From the NCBI RefSeq assembly GCF_001695625.1, contig NZ_MBPN01000019.1:1-64000 (forward strand): a stretch of DNA of 64,000 nucleotides. Direction: 5' to 3'. Every line of letters begins with the position of its first letter. Within the stretch, counting starts at the first letter, position 1. This DNA comes from Pseudomonas defluvii (GTDB taxonomy: Bacteria; Pseudomonadota; Gammaproteobacteria; Pseudomonadales; Pseudomonadaceae). Made by a program: the position numbers and the translations under genes. Shown here in pieces: positions 47,670 to 54,947 of the stretch. The notes below the pieces were generated by a model. It made no database searches. It had not been told where the DNA came from and saw nothing but the letters and a program-made list of their open reading frames with translations.

Positions 47670-48284
47670 CTAAGCGGTATGAGGTCGTGGGAGCGATGCG
47701 ACCATTTGATCAAAAGCCTCTAGCGCATACCTTCCATCAAGGCTTTTCAAGGCCGGCATTTCTGAAGGAAAACCGAATTGCACTCGGCCTAAAAGTACCT
47801 TTTCGATGGCTGAGTACCAGTTCAAAAGAGCGGTTTGGAGGCGCACGTGTAGCTCGAAATTACGCCGTCGGCGGGTGGTGTCTGCGTTAGCTCGTTCGCG
47901 CGCGAGCTGCGGATCGATGCTGCCAACAATGTAACAGTCAGCGAAGCCAATCCGCCTTTGGGCTACCGTTTCTCGTGTAGCCGCCAACTCCAATCGCCAG
48001 TCGTGTTCGCTGGCCTCGCCGACCTGCCAGAGGCTCCAAATGTAGTGGAGCTTGAGGGGGTCGCTGTCGCACAAAGCCCACGAAGACATTGCTTCCGTGG
48101 CGAGCGCTGCCTGCCAGCGATCTACGTTTCGCTCAGCCCAGAACGCTGCGGCTCCGACGGGGTCTTGCAGTCGATTCGGCTCGTCCTTGAAACGTCCATT
48201 TTCAGGAACGACATATTGCCCTCCATGCTTTGAGCACCAAGTGGTTTTCCCGCTGGCGCTGATACCGTCGACAACTACGATCAT
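47670..48284 (-). CDS. P-loop NTPase, kinase-like, unknown substrate
   Basis: 204 residues starting MIVVVDGISASGKTT, with Walker A GISASGKT at 7-14. A Lid-like Arg-rich segment RERANADTTRRRRNFELHV (about 135-155) and the LYNWYSAIEKVLL-like helix recall small nucleoside or antibiotic kinases. No Walker B assignment is safe. Start at 48284 is chosen because the P-loop strand begins there; a frame to 48491 is open but lacks a ribosome site. It lies just outside the island, between oxaloacetate decarboxylase and the left att copy. Confidence 0.6.
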   Translation of the reverse strand: MIVVVDGISASGKTTWCSKHGGQYVVPENGRFKDEPNRLQDPVGAAAFWAERNVDRWQAALATEAMSSWALCDSDPLKLHYIWSLWQVGEASEHDWRLELAATRETVAQRRIGFADCYIVGSIDPQLARERANADTTRRRRNFELHVRLQTALLNWYSAIEKVLLGRVQFGFPSEMPALKSLDGRYALEAFDQMVASLPRPHTA

Positions 48285-48475
48285 CGTTCTGACTACTCCG
48301 CAAAATTCATCCTGCTCCTGCAAGCCTACAGGCATCAATGTGGCTTGTGCCGGCATCCCTTCATGTAGCGTTTCGTACTCGCGGGCGTGCAAGGCTGGGC
48401 ACACACCATGTATTGGCTTTGCAGGGCTGGGTAGATGACTTAGCCGTATGGACACCGATCCGGAGACCAGCAGAA

Positions 48476-48510
48476 ACAACAAAGCCCGCACTGGGCGGGC
48501 TTTGTTGGGT
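48476..48510. terminator. Bidirectional intrinsic terminator
   Basis: CAACAAAGCCCGC-ACT-GGGCGGGCTTTGTTG hairpin with A-rich left and T-rich right flanks, beside the left att copy. It resembles a tRNA gene terminator, as expected if the displaced tRNA end came with it. Confidence 0.85.
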
Positions 48511-48546
48511 GTTTCGTGCCCTGTGGGGCTGATCGAAACGGCTGAA

Positions 48547-48565
48547 TGGTGCCGGAGACAGGAAT
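48547..48565. other. Attachment-site copy: duplicated 3' end of tRNA-Thr
   Basis: TGGTGCCGGAGACAGGAAT is identical to the last 19 bases of the tRNA-Thr at 52131-52149, read on the same strand. Similarity extends a few bases further left (CTGAA before TGGT in both, with one indel). This is the signature of site-specific integration at a tRNA gene, leaving one intact tRNA and one partial copy. Confidence 0.88.
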
Positions 48566-48921
48566 TGTATCAATGCTCAACCGAATGAATTAAATCAGTA
48601 TTATTCTTCAGGTTAGAAGTCTCTATCTCTAAAATTATCCTCAGCCGATCTCCGGGGTGAGAACCACCGTGAAAAAGCCCTGACGAGATGATGGAAGGCG
48701 CTGAAGGGTTCTGCGACCCATGCCCCAAAGCCAGCCTTAGTCGCTTCTCGCGGATGGCACCTACCCATAGCTGCCTTCATGGAGGGCAGTTCACGGCCAG
48801 AAGCGGTCACCCACAACCACTTTTGGAGCAAATATCAGGATAATCCATCGCGATTGATGCGCGTGAAAGTATGACAGGCAGAGGAAAAGGCCATCCCCCA
48901 CAGCCTGTCATACCTGTGCGC
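48566..48921. other. Noncoding stretch inside island, left end
   Basis: 356 nt with AT-rich sequence around 48568-48650, then a mixed stretch (GGCCAGAAGCGG near 48799) that resembles untranslated fragments scattered through Pseudomonas islands. No convincing frame or RNA gene is seen. The 45-residue peptide gene ends at its right border. Confidence 0.35.
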
Positions 48922-49059
48922 TTACTTAGATTTCGCTGGTGGATAGTTGCCGCGATCACCGCCGGATTTGTTGCCTGTGGTGCTTGGCAGATTAGGAACT
49001 ACCGGACGAGGTGTGTGTTGGGGGCTCGGGCGGCTTGGTTTTTTCGGTTGTTTGCTCAT
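48922..49059 (-). CDS. 45-residue proline-rich basic peptide
   Basis: A short gene: ATG at 49059 (a second in-frame ATG at 49065), stop TAA at 48924-48922. It encodes a peptide with 10 Pro and 9 Lys/Arg out of 45 and one acidic residue, starting MSKQPKKPSRPSPQH and ending SGGDRGNYPPAKSK. AGGAAACG lies just upstream, at 4-10 nt from the two ATGs. It sits 27-33 nt after the GRDP-like gene on the same strand, so it is in that operon. No family recognised; composition suggests nucleic-acid or ribosome binding or an antimicrobial-type peptide, which is inference. Confidence 0.6.
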   Translation of the reverse strand: MSKQPKKPSRPSPQHTPRPVVPNLPSTTGNKSGGDRGNYPPAKSK

Positions 49060-49091
49060 AATCATCGTTTCCTAAATGAGTTGAATAGGGA

Positions 49092-49598
49092 TTACTTGCA
49101 AGCACCTTCTACGCGGCAGGCGCAACTGGTCGGTGCATGGCACTTATGGTCGTCACCACAACGCATGGCCTGAGTCTCGTCACCGCCCCCCGGATACGCA
49201 CCAAAGTGCTTTTCATACAGTGTGACTGTATGGGCAAAGGCATTCTTCAGCTCTTGGTAATCGTCCTGGCCGTAGATGCCGAAGTAGGGGTAATGGTCAA
49301 TAAAGCGACCGAACACCTGCTGGCAGTCTTCGCGGTAGGCGCGAGTATCCAATATGTGGGCATGCCAGAGGGTATCCACCGTCTTGCTGGGCACCAGTGC
49401 AACCGATGGGTAGAGGCTCTTTAGTGTTAGAAAGCGGCGGTACTCCTCTTCGGCCATATCCCATTCAGCCGTTGACATTTCTGCCTCCGAGGATTCGGTG
49501 TACTTGTGCTTCAAACGCTTGAAGTCCAGGCGGCTGACGCTCATGTCTAGGCCGTTTGCCGCCAGCAGTGGCTTGTTCAGCGATACGATTGCATTCAT
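49092..49598 (-). CDS. GRDP-like domain protein with Cys-rich C-terminal tail
   Basis: 168 residues. The central part matches the GRDP-like (glycine-rich domain protein, DUF1399-type) motif: VPSKTVDTLWHAHILDTRAY then CQQVFGRFIDHYPYFGIYG. The last 25 residues, from about 144, hold five Cys (RCGDDHKCHAP, SCACRVEGACK). No signal peptide. The biochemical role of bacterial GRDP-like proteins is unknown; the Cys tail could bind metal or be modified. Its ATG overlaps the stop of the preceding small gene by 4 nt, so the pair is coupled. Confidence 0.75.
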   Translation of the reverse strand: MNAIVSLNKPLLAANGLDMSVSRLDFKRLKHKYTESSEAEMSTAEWDMAEEEYRRFLTLKSLYPSVALVPSKTVDTLWHAHILDTRAYREDCQQVFGRFIDHYPYFGIYGQDDYQELKNAFAHTVTLYEKHFGAYPGGGDETQAMRCGDDHKCHAPTSCACRVEGACK

Positions 49599-49906
49599 GT
49601 GTGTTTCTCCTGTGATTGAAGGTTGCAGGCCTTGATAGCTCGCCTTCGCTTCAGCTCACGCTCGAAACATTGACGGCTGACCAGCGCGCAAGGTGCGTAG
49701 CCGGTAGCTGTGATTTGATATAGCAAACGCCAGTCACTGCCGAGCTTGAAGCGCAGCAAACCTTCACGACAGCGCACGCGCTTGCCGCCCAAAGCGGTAA
49801 AGGGCGTTCCCGATAAAAGAGCTTGATCAATGCCCAGGGCTCTGGCCTGGTGACAGGCGCTGATCTGGTGTTGGCAGCAGGAGAGAATGGATTGAATGGT
49901 GTGCAT
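49595..49906 (-). CDS. Small RelE/ParE-like protein
   Basis: 103 residues with a core resembling RelE/ParE toxins: GLLRFKLGSDWRLLYQI (middle) and ALVSRQCFERELKRRR (C-terminal), but the first 45 residues (HTIQSILSCCQHQISACHQ) are Cys/His-rich and unusual. ATG at 49906 has GGAG 7 nt upstream, and that ribosome site lies inside a 12-bp hairpin. It heads the operon with the GRDP-like gene and the 45-residue peptide gene. Whether it is toxic is not shown; no classical antitoxin gene is adjacent. Confidence 0.5.
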   Translation of the reverse strand: MHTIQSILSCCQHQISACHQARALGIDQALLSGTPFTALGGKRVRCREGLLRFKLGSDWRLLYQITATGYAPCALVSRQCFERELKRRRAIKACNLQSQEKHT

Positions 49907-49957
49907 GACTGGCTCCGTGTGTGATGACGGAGCCAGTCTCGGTGTGTGGATTCCACA
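49907..49957 (-). promoter_or_regulatory. RBS-sequestering hairpin and palindrome upstream of small RelE-like gene
   Basis: GACTGGCTCCGT (49907-49918) pairs perfectly with ACGGAGCCAGTC (49927-49938) across 8 nt, and abuts the ATG at 49906; the GGAG ribosome site is in the stem. A second perfect dyad, TGTGGA-T-TCCACA, lies at 49945-49957. Together they suggest operator-type or translational control of the operon. Confidence 0.7.
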
Positions 49958-49966
49958 ACCAATAGG

Positions 49967-50725
49967 TCAGCGAAGGAAATCCAACAAATCATCAAATTCC
50001 TTCGCGTCCTGGTATTCGCTGATAATGAGATCGCGGTACTTCAGTAGCAGGACATTATCTGTCACCACTCTACTGGCTCTCTCATAGGCCAGCCCCAGCT
50101 CACCGTTGAGGTAGTGCGCCATCATGCTGTCACCCACCGACAGCGCAGCTGTCTGGCTTGCCAGAGCTTTCAATAGATTACCTTGGTGTGGGCCAAGTCC
50201 CATTTGTGGCAATGCATCCGCAAATGGATTGGTCAGCTTTTCTTTGGAAAGATCCACATTGGCTAATCGATCAAGCAGAATGATCATCTCTTGGCGCAAC
50301 AGCCCAAGACCTGCAACGGACTGGCGATCTAGGAATAGCTGCCTGGCCCAGTCCACATAAGCCTGTCGCTCCGAGCGATCCCTGATGAGCATGATCGCAA
50401 TTTTTGGCACACCGAACAGGCCCTGCAATACGATTGCATTCCAGATCAACACCTCATCGGCAGGATTCAGGTACCAACGTTCACGACTACCTGTAGCTCC
50501 AGGCCCATCCGGTCTGCTGCGCTCCATCATTATTAGTGGTGGCAGTGTTTCTTTCAGCGCCCCGCGCCCCTTTATGGTCTTACTCGCCAACGCGTCAACC
50601 AGCGTATTAAGCGCGATTCTAAGAGCCCCGTACTGCTTTTGGGATAGAGGGGCCGATAGCGGCGGGCAAAGCAGTCGCTCCAGAACCTCTGTATGCTCAG
50701 GCCACTGGTTCAAATTAGAGCGCAC
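49967..50725 (-). CDS. Hypothetical protein of tRNA-Thr island, operon A gene 3
   Basis: 252 residues starting with GTG at 50725, overlapping the end of the previous gene by 11 nt. Mostly alpha-helical and soluble: LIWNAIVLQGLFGVPKIAIM is the most hydrophobic stretch, and VVTDNVLLLKYRDLIISEYQDAKEFDDLLDFL ends it. No domain recognised. Coupled translation with the Rap1a-like gene suggests joint function. The start could lie further in, as no strong ribosome site is seen. Confidence 0.6.
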   Translation of the reverse strand: MRSNLNQWPEHTEVLERLLCPPLSAPLSQKQYGALRIALNTLVDALASKTIKGRGALKETLPPLIMMERSRPDGPGATGSRERWYLNPADEVLIWNAIVLQGLFGVPKIAIMLIRDRSERQAYVDWARQLFLDRQSVAGLGLLRQEMIILLDRLANVDLSKEKLTNPFADALPQMGLGPHQGNLLKALASQTAALSVGDSMMAHYLNGELGLAYERASRVVTDNVLLLKYRDLIISEYQDAKEFDDLLDFLR

Positions 50726-51059
50726 AGGATTGATTCAACAATGTTTCTACTGCTGGCAGTTGCTCTGCGTCTTCTGAGTAGACTGCGATGCGTGCAGCTT
50801 GAGCGTACCAGTCGCTCTGAGCGCAGAGATCACTACTGCGTCGAAACTCATCGAGCACACCACGGCAGTAACCCGCGCGCAGTGCTCCAGAGGTTGAGGT
50901 TGTAAGACCAGCAACGAGACGCTGCTCATCGCGCTTTGAATAGATCTTTAGCAGTTCCTGGCAACTGATGATCAGATGCTTTGCATCATCATTAGCCAAG
51001 GCATAAGGAGTAGTAGCGCTGCCAAGCAGCAGGAAAAATGCAAGGTTCAAGGCTTTCAA
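50715..51059 (-). CDS. Periplasmic Rap1a/Tai-like small protein
   Basis: 114 residues with a signal peptide (MKALNLAFFLLLGSATTPYALA) and a mature part of about 90 residues with four Cys: SCQELL, GYCRGVLDEF, LCAQSDWY and NQSCAL. The GYCxG motif and Cys spacing resemble Rap1a/Tai immunity proteins that neutralise type VI amidase effectors; similarity is only by eye. The start overlaps the upstream membrane gene by 4 nt. Confidence 0.6.
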   Translation of the reverse strand: MKALNLAFFLLLGSATTPYALANDDAKHLIISCQELLKIYSKRDEQRLVAGLTTSTSGALRAGYCRGVLDEFRRSSDLCAQSDWYAQAARIAVYSEDAEQLPAVETLLNQSCAL

Positions 51060-51592
51060 ACGGTGACTTCCTTTTCAACTGTGGTGATCGCGGGTTCGAC
51101 ACGTAAAGTAGTGATTGGCCGCGAGTTTTCAGAGGTTGCGGTAGGGGCCGCTAGATAAAGTGCCAGAAGGGTTAAACCCAATGCAGTAAGCTCCGTGACA
51201 GGGTCCGCAACAGTACTCAACAGATCAACCGGAGTCCCCAGCTGTTGCTCAACACCAGTAGCAAAGCCGAAAATACTGAGCCCTACACACACCAGCCGCC
51301 CTTGAAAAGTCAGCAATCGGCTTATCCCTCCCCAAAGACCAATTGCAAAGTGCCGACAGTAACGAATGTGCCGCCGAAGCAACAATGCGAAAAGCAGCAT
51401 AAAGCCCCACTCAGCCCATGAGACGTCAGCTAGGCCCTCCCCATACTCGAAAATCTGTGGGGCTTGGCCTCCCAGCGATAACAGGCCCAACAGCCAAATT
51501 AAGGCTTTGATTAGCCAGCCAAACAGCAAGCAAAGACCTTTAGTCAGGTTGCTATCAAGCTTCCCGGCCAGCGAGAGTTCAGGGGATTGCAT
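51056..51592 (-). CDS. Hypothetical multi-span membrane protein
   Basis: 178 residues from the ATG at 51592, with AAGGAG at 5-6 nt. Three or four hydrophobic segments: GLCLLFGWLIKALIWLLGLLSL, WGFMLLFALLL, GRLVCVGLSIFGFATGV and ELTALGLTLLALYLAAP, then a basic/polar tail with Thr/Glu. First gene of operon A (membrane protein, Rap1a-like, unknown). No family recognised. Confidence 0.65.
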   Translation of the reverse strand: MQSPELSLAGKLDSNLTKGLCLLFGWLIKALIWLLGLLSLGGQAPQIFEYGEGLADVSWAEWGFMLLFALLLRRHIRYCRHFAIGLWGGISRLLTFQGRLVCVGLSIFGFATGVEQQLGTPVDLLSTVADPVTELTALGLTLLALYLAAPTATSENSRPITTLRVEPAITTVEKEVTV

Positions 51593-51829
51593 TGGGACTC
51601 CTTGTCGGTGGATAAGCTTCGGGCAGCTATCAGTCAGGGTATTGCAGAGGAAGTCAGTCAAGCCTCGAGGCAATAGATCACCCCCTGTACTTTATTCGAT
51701 TTGTGCGGGAACGTCCGAAAAGGGTTGAAAGCTGTCAGTCGCGACCGGCCGCTAACGACCCATATGCGACATTCGTCGATTGAACAACGGGGCCGTTGAA
51801 CGTAAGAGACGTGAAGCCTAGATGGAGAG

Positions 51830-52060
51830 CTACCCGCTTTGATAGATAGGTATAGACCATGGCGGCATTAGCAACGGAAGAGTATTCCGCAGGGCGCTGT
51901 TGACCGTGTTCTCGGACATCAGCTCCCAAGAGCGGGCGTCACCGGTAAACACGAGGTCAAAGTACCCCGTGATCGCATAAGTCTGTTCGAGCAATGCCAC
52001 ATCGTGGGGGTATAGGGCCACAAGGTGGGCTCGCCCGCCATCTTCGTCCCTGCCATAACG
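51830..52060 (-). pseudogene. Tyrosine recombinase (P4-type integrase) remnant
   Basis: The minus strand reads HLVALYPHDVALLEQTYAITG, then a short stretch and MSENTVNSALRN, which matches the segment just before the catalytic HxxR of P4-like integrases (HLVPLSRQALALLEEL and SENTINAALRR types). No upstream catalytic Arg region and no downstream HxxR or Tyr are present, and the frame runs into unrelated sequence. It lies just inside the island beside tRNA-Thr, where an integrase is expected. Confidence 0.75.
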
Positions 52061-52061
52061 A

Positions 52062-52087
52062 AAAAACCCGCCAAAAGGCGGGTTTTT
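52062..52087. terminator. Terminator of tRNA-Thr
   Basis: AAAAACCCGCC-AAAA-GGCGGGTTTTT, bidirectional, 44 nt beyond the 3' end of tRNA-Thr and just before the integrase remnant. Confidence 0.88.
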
Positions 52088-52130
52088 CGGGGGTTCCAGA
52101 GATTTTTGTAGCCTTCACTGAAACCTGAAC

Positions 52131-52206
52131 TGGTGCCGGAGACAGGAATCGAACCTGCGACCTTCGCGTTACGAGTGCGCTGCTCTACCGACTGAGCTAC
52201 ACCGGC
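52131..52206 (-). tRNA. tRNA-Thr(CGT)
   Basis: 76 nt including the encoded CCA. The acceptor begins GCCGGTG, the anticodon loop is CTCGTAA (anticodon CGT, codon ACG), and the T-arm is GGTTCGATTCC. The 3' 19 bases are duplicated at 48547 as the island attachment site. It lies 82 nt from the pilA stop. Confidence 0.97.
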
Positions 52207-52288
52207 GTGACAGCAACGCTACCACTGCCGCGACGGTTACGCAAATCACTGTTTAATAACAGCTATTGCTCCCTGTTCTGCCAGCCGC

Positions 52289-52699
52289 TCAAGGCGTGCT
52301 GCAACCGGCGGGGGCGTAGTCTTTGGCGACGGTGGTGGTGCAGTTCCAGCCGGTGGCCGAGCGGGTCAGGCTGATGGTTTTGTCCAGCACTGGTGCTGGT
52401 GCATCGAGCAGGCTGCAGACGATGCTGCCGGTGCCCGCCACTGCGCTGCCCACGGCGGTAATCGCGCAGTTGGCGGTACGCTCCTGGCCACCAATGGCGG
52501 CGACGTTGGCAACGTCTGCGCCTTGGTTCAAGCGCACTTCGAGGGCGGTCTTGAGGGCGGAGATTTCCGCCAGCCCGGCAGTGGCCTTGGTTCGCGCCTG
52601 GTGGTTGGTGTACATGGGTAAGGCGATGGTCGCCAGGATGCCGATGATCGCCACGACGATCATCAGCTCAATTAATGTGATGCCACGCTGCCCGTTCAT
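52289..52699 (-). CDS. pilA: Type IV pilin PilA
   Basis: 136 residues. Prepilin leader MNGQRG is cleaved before the N-methylated residue (here Ile; [20 protein letters not shown]), with Glu5 of the mature protein present. The C-terminal disulfide loop is bounded by [21 protein letters not shown] lies 8 nt before the ATG. It is divergent from pilC, and the neighbouring tRNA-Thr is a known pilin recombination spot in Pseudomonas. Confidence 0.93.
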   Translation of the reverse strand: MNGQRGITLIELMIVVAIIGILATIALPMYTNHQARTKATAGLAEISALKTALEVRLNQGADVANVAAIGGQERTANCAITAVGSAVAGTGSIVCSLLDAPAPVLDKTISLTRSATGWNCTTTVAKDYAPAGCSTP

Positions 52700-52911
52700 G
52701 GACGTTCTCCCTGTTTGGACCGAATCGGTTGCCGGGGTGCTCTGCCGGCAGCCGCGCAGTAGGCCCGAATAGACACCTTTTGTCACCCTGCCAGACGCTA
52801 TCCCTGATCCGGCCTCGACTACTCTAGAGGCTGGGATGTGAACGCACACCCCCTACAGCAGCTCAAGCTGTAACCAATTTTGAACCTGTTCAGCGCAACA
52901 AGGATGTCGCG

Positions 52912-54075
52912 ATGACCAACAGAATCACACGCCCCAGGGCACAGCGCCTGCGACGAAACGCGCACAGGCGTTCAGTCGATACACAGGCCCGATACACATC
53001 GGGGCGGGTAGCCGAGTTGCTCACCTTGCACCTCGGCAACCCCATCAGTTCAGCGGAGCTGGCCCGTTTTACCCGGCAACTGGCGACCTTGCTCAAGGCC
53101 GGCGTCGCACTGCTGCAAGCCTTCGACATGCTGGCCGAAAGCTGCAGTAACGTGCACCTGCGCCGCCTGCTGCTGGCGCTTAAACAGGCGATTGCTGCCG
53201 GCAGCAGCCTGGCCGACGCGCTGCGTAAGCATCCGCGTTGTTTCGATGCGTTGTACTGCAACCTGATTGCGGTCGGTGAGCACTCGGGCAGCCTGGATAC
53301 GCTGCTGGACCAGGTAGCGAACCTTCAGGAAAAGCGCCAGGCGCTGCAAGCCCGGGTGAAAAAGGCCATGACCTATCCCGTACTGGTACTGCTGGTCGGC
53401 TTTGGGGTGTCGGCGGTGTTGCTGCTTGAGGTGGTGCCGCAGTTCCAGTCACTGTTCGCAGGCTTCGGCGCAGAGCTTCCGCTGTTTACGCGCCAGGTCA
53501 TTGGCGTGTCCCAATGGTTGAGCGATCACATAGGCGGGTTGCTGCTGATGGCTGGGGCTGGGCTGTTGGCCGGGCACTGGGCCTGGCGCCGCAAGCCGGC
53601 GTTCAAGCTGTGGGCATTGCACCATGCGCTGAAGCTGCCACTGGCTGGCCCTCTGCTGCAACAGGTCGCCTTGGCACGCTTCGCGCGCACGCTGGCGACT
53701 TCCTTTTCTGCTGGCGTGCCACTCGTCGAAGCGTTGAACTCGGTGGCAGCAGCCTGCGGCAATCCGCTGTTCGAGCAGGCGGTGCATCGGCTTCGCCAAG
53801 AGGTCGCGAATGGCCTGCCACTGAGTACAGCCATGAACGCCAGCCATCTGTTTCCCAGCCTTGCGGTGCAGTTGTGCGTGGTAGGCGAGACATCCGGCAG
53901 GTTGGACGATATGCTCGATAAAACTGCCAGCCATTATGAAACGACCATCGACCAGATGCTCGATACCCTGGCCAGCCTGCTGGAGCCCTTGATTGTATTG
54001 ATCCTGGGGGTACTGGTGGGGGGCTTGGTAATCGCAATGTATCTGCCAATCTTTCAGTTGGGCGACGTGATCTGA
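52912..54075 (+). CDS. pilC: Type IV pilus inner-membrane platform protein PilC
   Basis: 387 residues with two GspF domains: FTRQLATLLKAGVALLQAFDML and LYCNLIAVGEHSGSLDTLLDQV in the first, FARTLATSFSAGVPLVEALN and LAVQLCVVGETSGRLDDMLDK in the second, and three transmembrane helices. The basic N-terminus (residues 1-35) is longer than some family members. The assembly ATPase gene pilB, usually between pilA and pilC, is absent: only 212 nt separate the pilA and pilC starts. Confidence 0.93.
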   Translation: MTNRITRPRAQRLRRNAHRRSVDTQARYTSGRVAELLTLHLGNPISSAELARFTRQLATLLKAGVALLQAFDMLAESCSNVHLRRLLLALKQAIAAGSSLADALRKHPRCFDALYCNLIAVGEHSGSLDTLLDQVANLQEKRQALQARVKKAMTYPVLVLLVGFGVSAVLLLEVVPQFQSLFAGFGAELPLFTRQVIGVSQWLSDHIGGLLLMAGAGLLAGHWAWRRKPAFKLWALHHALKLPLAGPLLQQVALARFARTLATSFSAGVPLVEALNSVAAACGNPLFEQAVHRLRQEVANGLPLSTAMNASHLFPSLAVQLCVVGETSGRLDDMLDKTASHYETTIDQMLDTLASLLEPLIVLILGVLVGGLVIAMYLPIFQLGDVI

Positions 54076-54077
54076 AC

Positions 54078-54947
54078 ATGAACCTCATGGATACGCTGGC
54101 CAGCCAGCCCCTGGTCTACCTCAGCACCACCCTGTTGCTGGGGCTGGTCGTAGGTAGTTTCCTCAACGTAGTGGTCCACCGCTTGCCGATCATGCTGGAA
54201 CGGCAATGGCACGAGGAGGCGCGTGAAGTCCTTGAGCTGCCGACACAGCCAGCTGAGCGCTACGACCTGTTCCTGCCCGCTTCACATTGCCCCCATTGCC
54301 AGCACCGCATCCGCGCCTGGGAGAACGTGCCACTGCTGAGCTACCTGTTTTTACGGGGGCGCTGCTCAAGCTGTCGAACACCTATCAGTTGTCGTTACCC
54401 GTTGGTTGAACTGGGGTGCGCGACCCTGACCGGGTTTGTCGCCTGGCACTTTGGTTTCACCCTGCAGGCGGCAGCCTTCATGGTGCTGAGCTGGGGGTTG
54501 CTGGCCTTGAGCCTGATCGATATCGAGCATCAGCTGTTGCCCGACGCGCTGGTACTGCCATTGCTCTGGCTGGGGTTGGTGTGCAACGCCTTTGGGTTGT
54601 TCGTACCGCTGGAAAACGCGTTCTGGGGCGCCATCGCTGGCTACCTTAGCCTGTGGACGGTGTATTGGTTGTTCCGCGTGGTGACCGGCAAGGAGGGCAT
54701 GGGTTACGGCGACTTCAAGCTACTGGCCATGCTGGGTGCCTGGGGCGGCTGGCAGATCCTGCCCCTGACGCTGGTGCTGTCATCGTTGATCGGTGCCGTG
54801 CTTGGCCTGATCATGTTGCGCCTGAGCGGCAAACTCAGCAGCACGCCGATCCCCTTCGGGCCCTATCTGGCAATTGCAGGCTGGATCGCACTGCTCTGGG
54901 GTGGTCAAATAACCACTTCCTATTTGCAGCTTGCTGGATTCCGATGA
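54078..54947 (+). CDS. pilD: Prepilin peptidase PilD
   Basis: 289-residue bifunctional leader peptidase/N-methyltransferase with eight membrane segments. The cytoplasmic zinc motif has Cys at 71, 74, 96 and 99 (CPHC...CSSC). The aspartyl protease residues lie in [11 protein letters not shown] and [11 protein letters not shown]. Overlaps coaE by 4 nt and starts 2 nt after pilC, so pilC-pilD-coaE-yacG is one operon. Confidence 0.95.
   Translation: MNLMDTLASQPLVYLSTTLLLGLVVGSFLNVVVHRLPIMLERQWHEEAREVLELPTQPAERYDLFLPASHCPHCQHRIRAWENVPLLSYLFLRGRCSSCRTPISCRYPLVELGCATLTGFVAWHFGFTLQAAAFMVLSWGLLALSLIDIEHQLLPDALVLPLLWLGLVCNAFGLFVPLENAFWGAIAGYLSLWTVYWLFRVVTGKEGMGYGDFKLLAMLGAWGGWQILPLTLVLSSLIGAVLGLIMLRLSGKLSSTPIPFGPYLAIAGWIALLWGGQITTSYLQLAGFR

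Larger units (their letters stand above)
48547..52149. mobile_element. tRNA-Thr-integrated genomic island (decayed integrase)
   Basis: About 3.6 kb between two 19-bp copies of the tRNA-Thr 3' end. It carries an integrase remnant next to the tRNA, a three-gene operon, a second three-gene operon and flanking terminators, and is AT-richer than the neighbouring core genes by eye. The tRNA-Thr next to pilA is a known variable spot in Pseudomonas. No transposase is seen. Because the integrase is broken, the element is probably fixed or needs help to excise. Confidence 0.8.

Noticed and set aside
48871..49173. Plus-strand frame of 100 codons in the island
   Set aside because: It overlaps the minus-strand 45-residue peptide gene, which has a better ribosome site and operon context, and it shows no similarity.
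51735..51929. Minus-strand frame next to the integrase remnant
   Set aside because: It lies in another frame to the integrase-like residues, has no similarity and no ribosome site.
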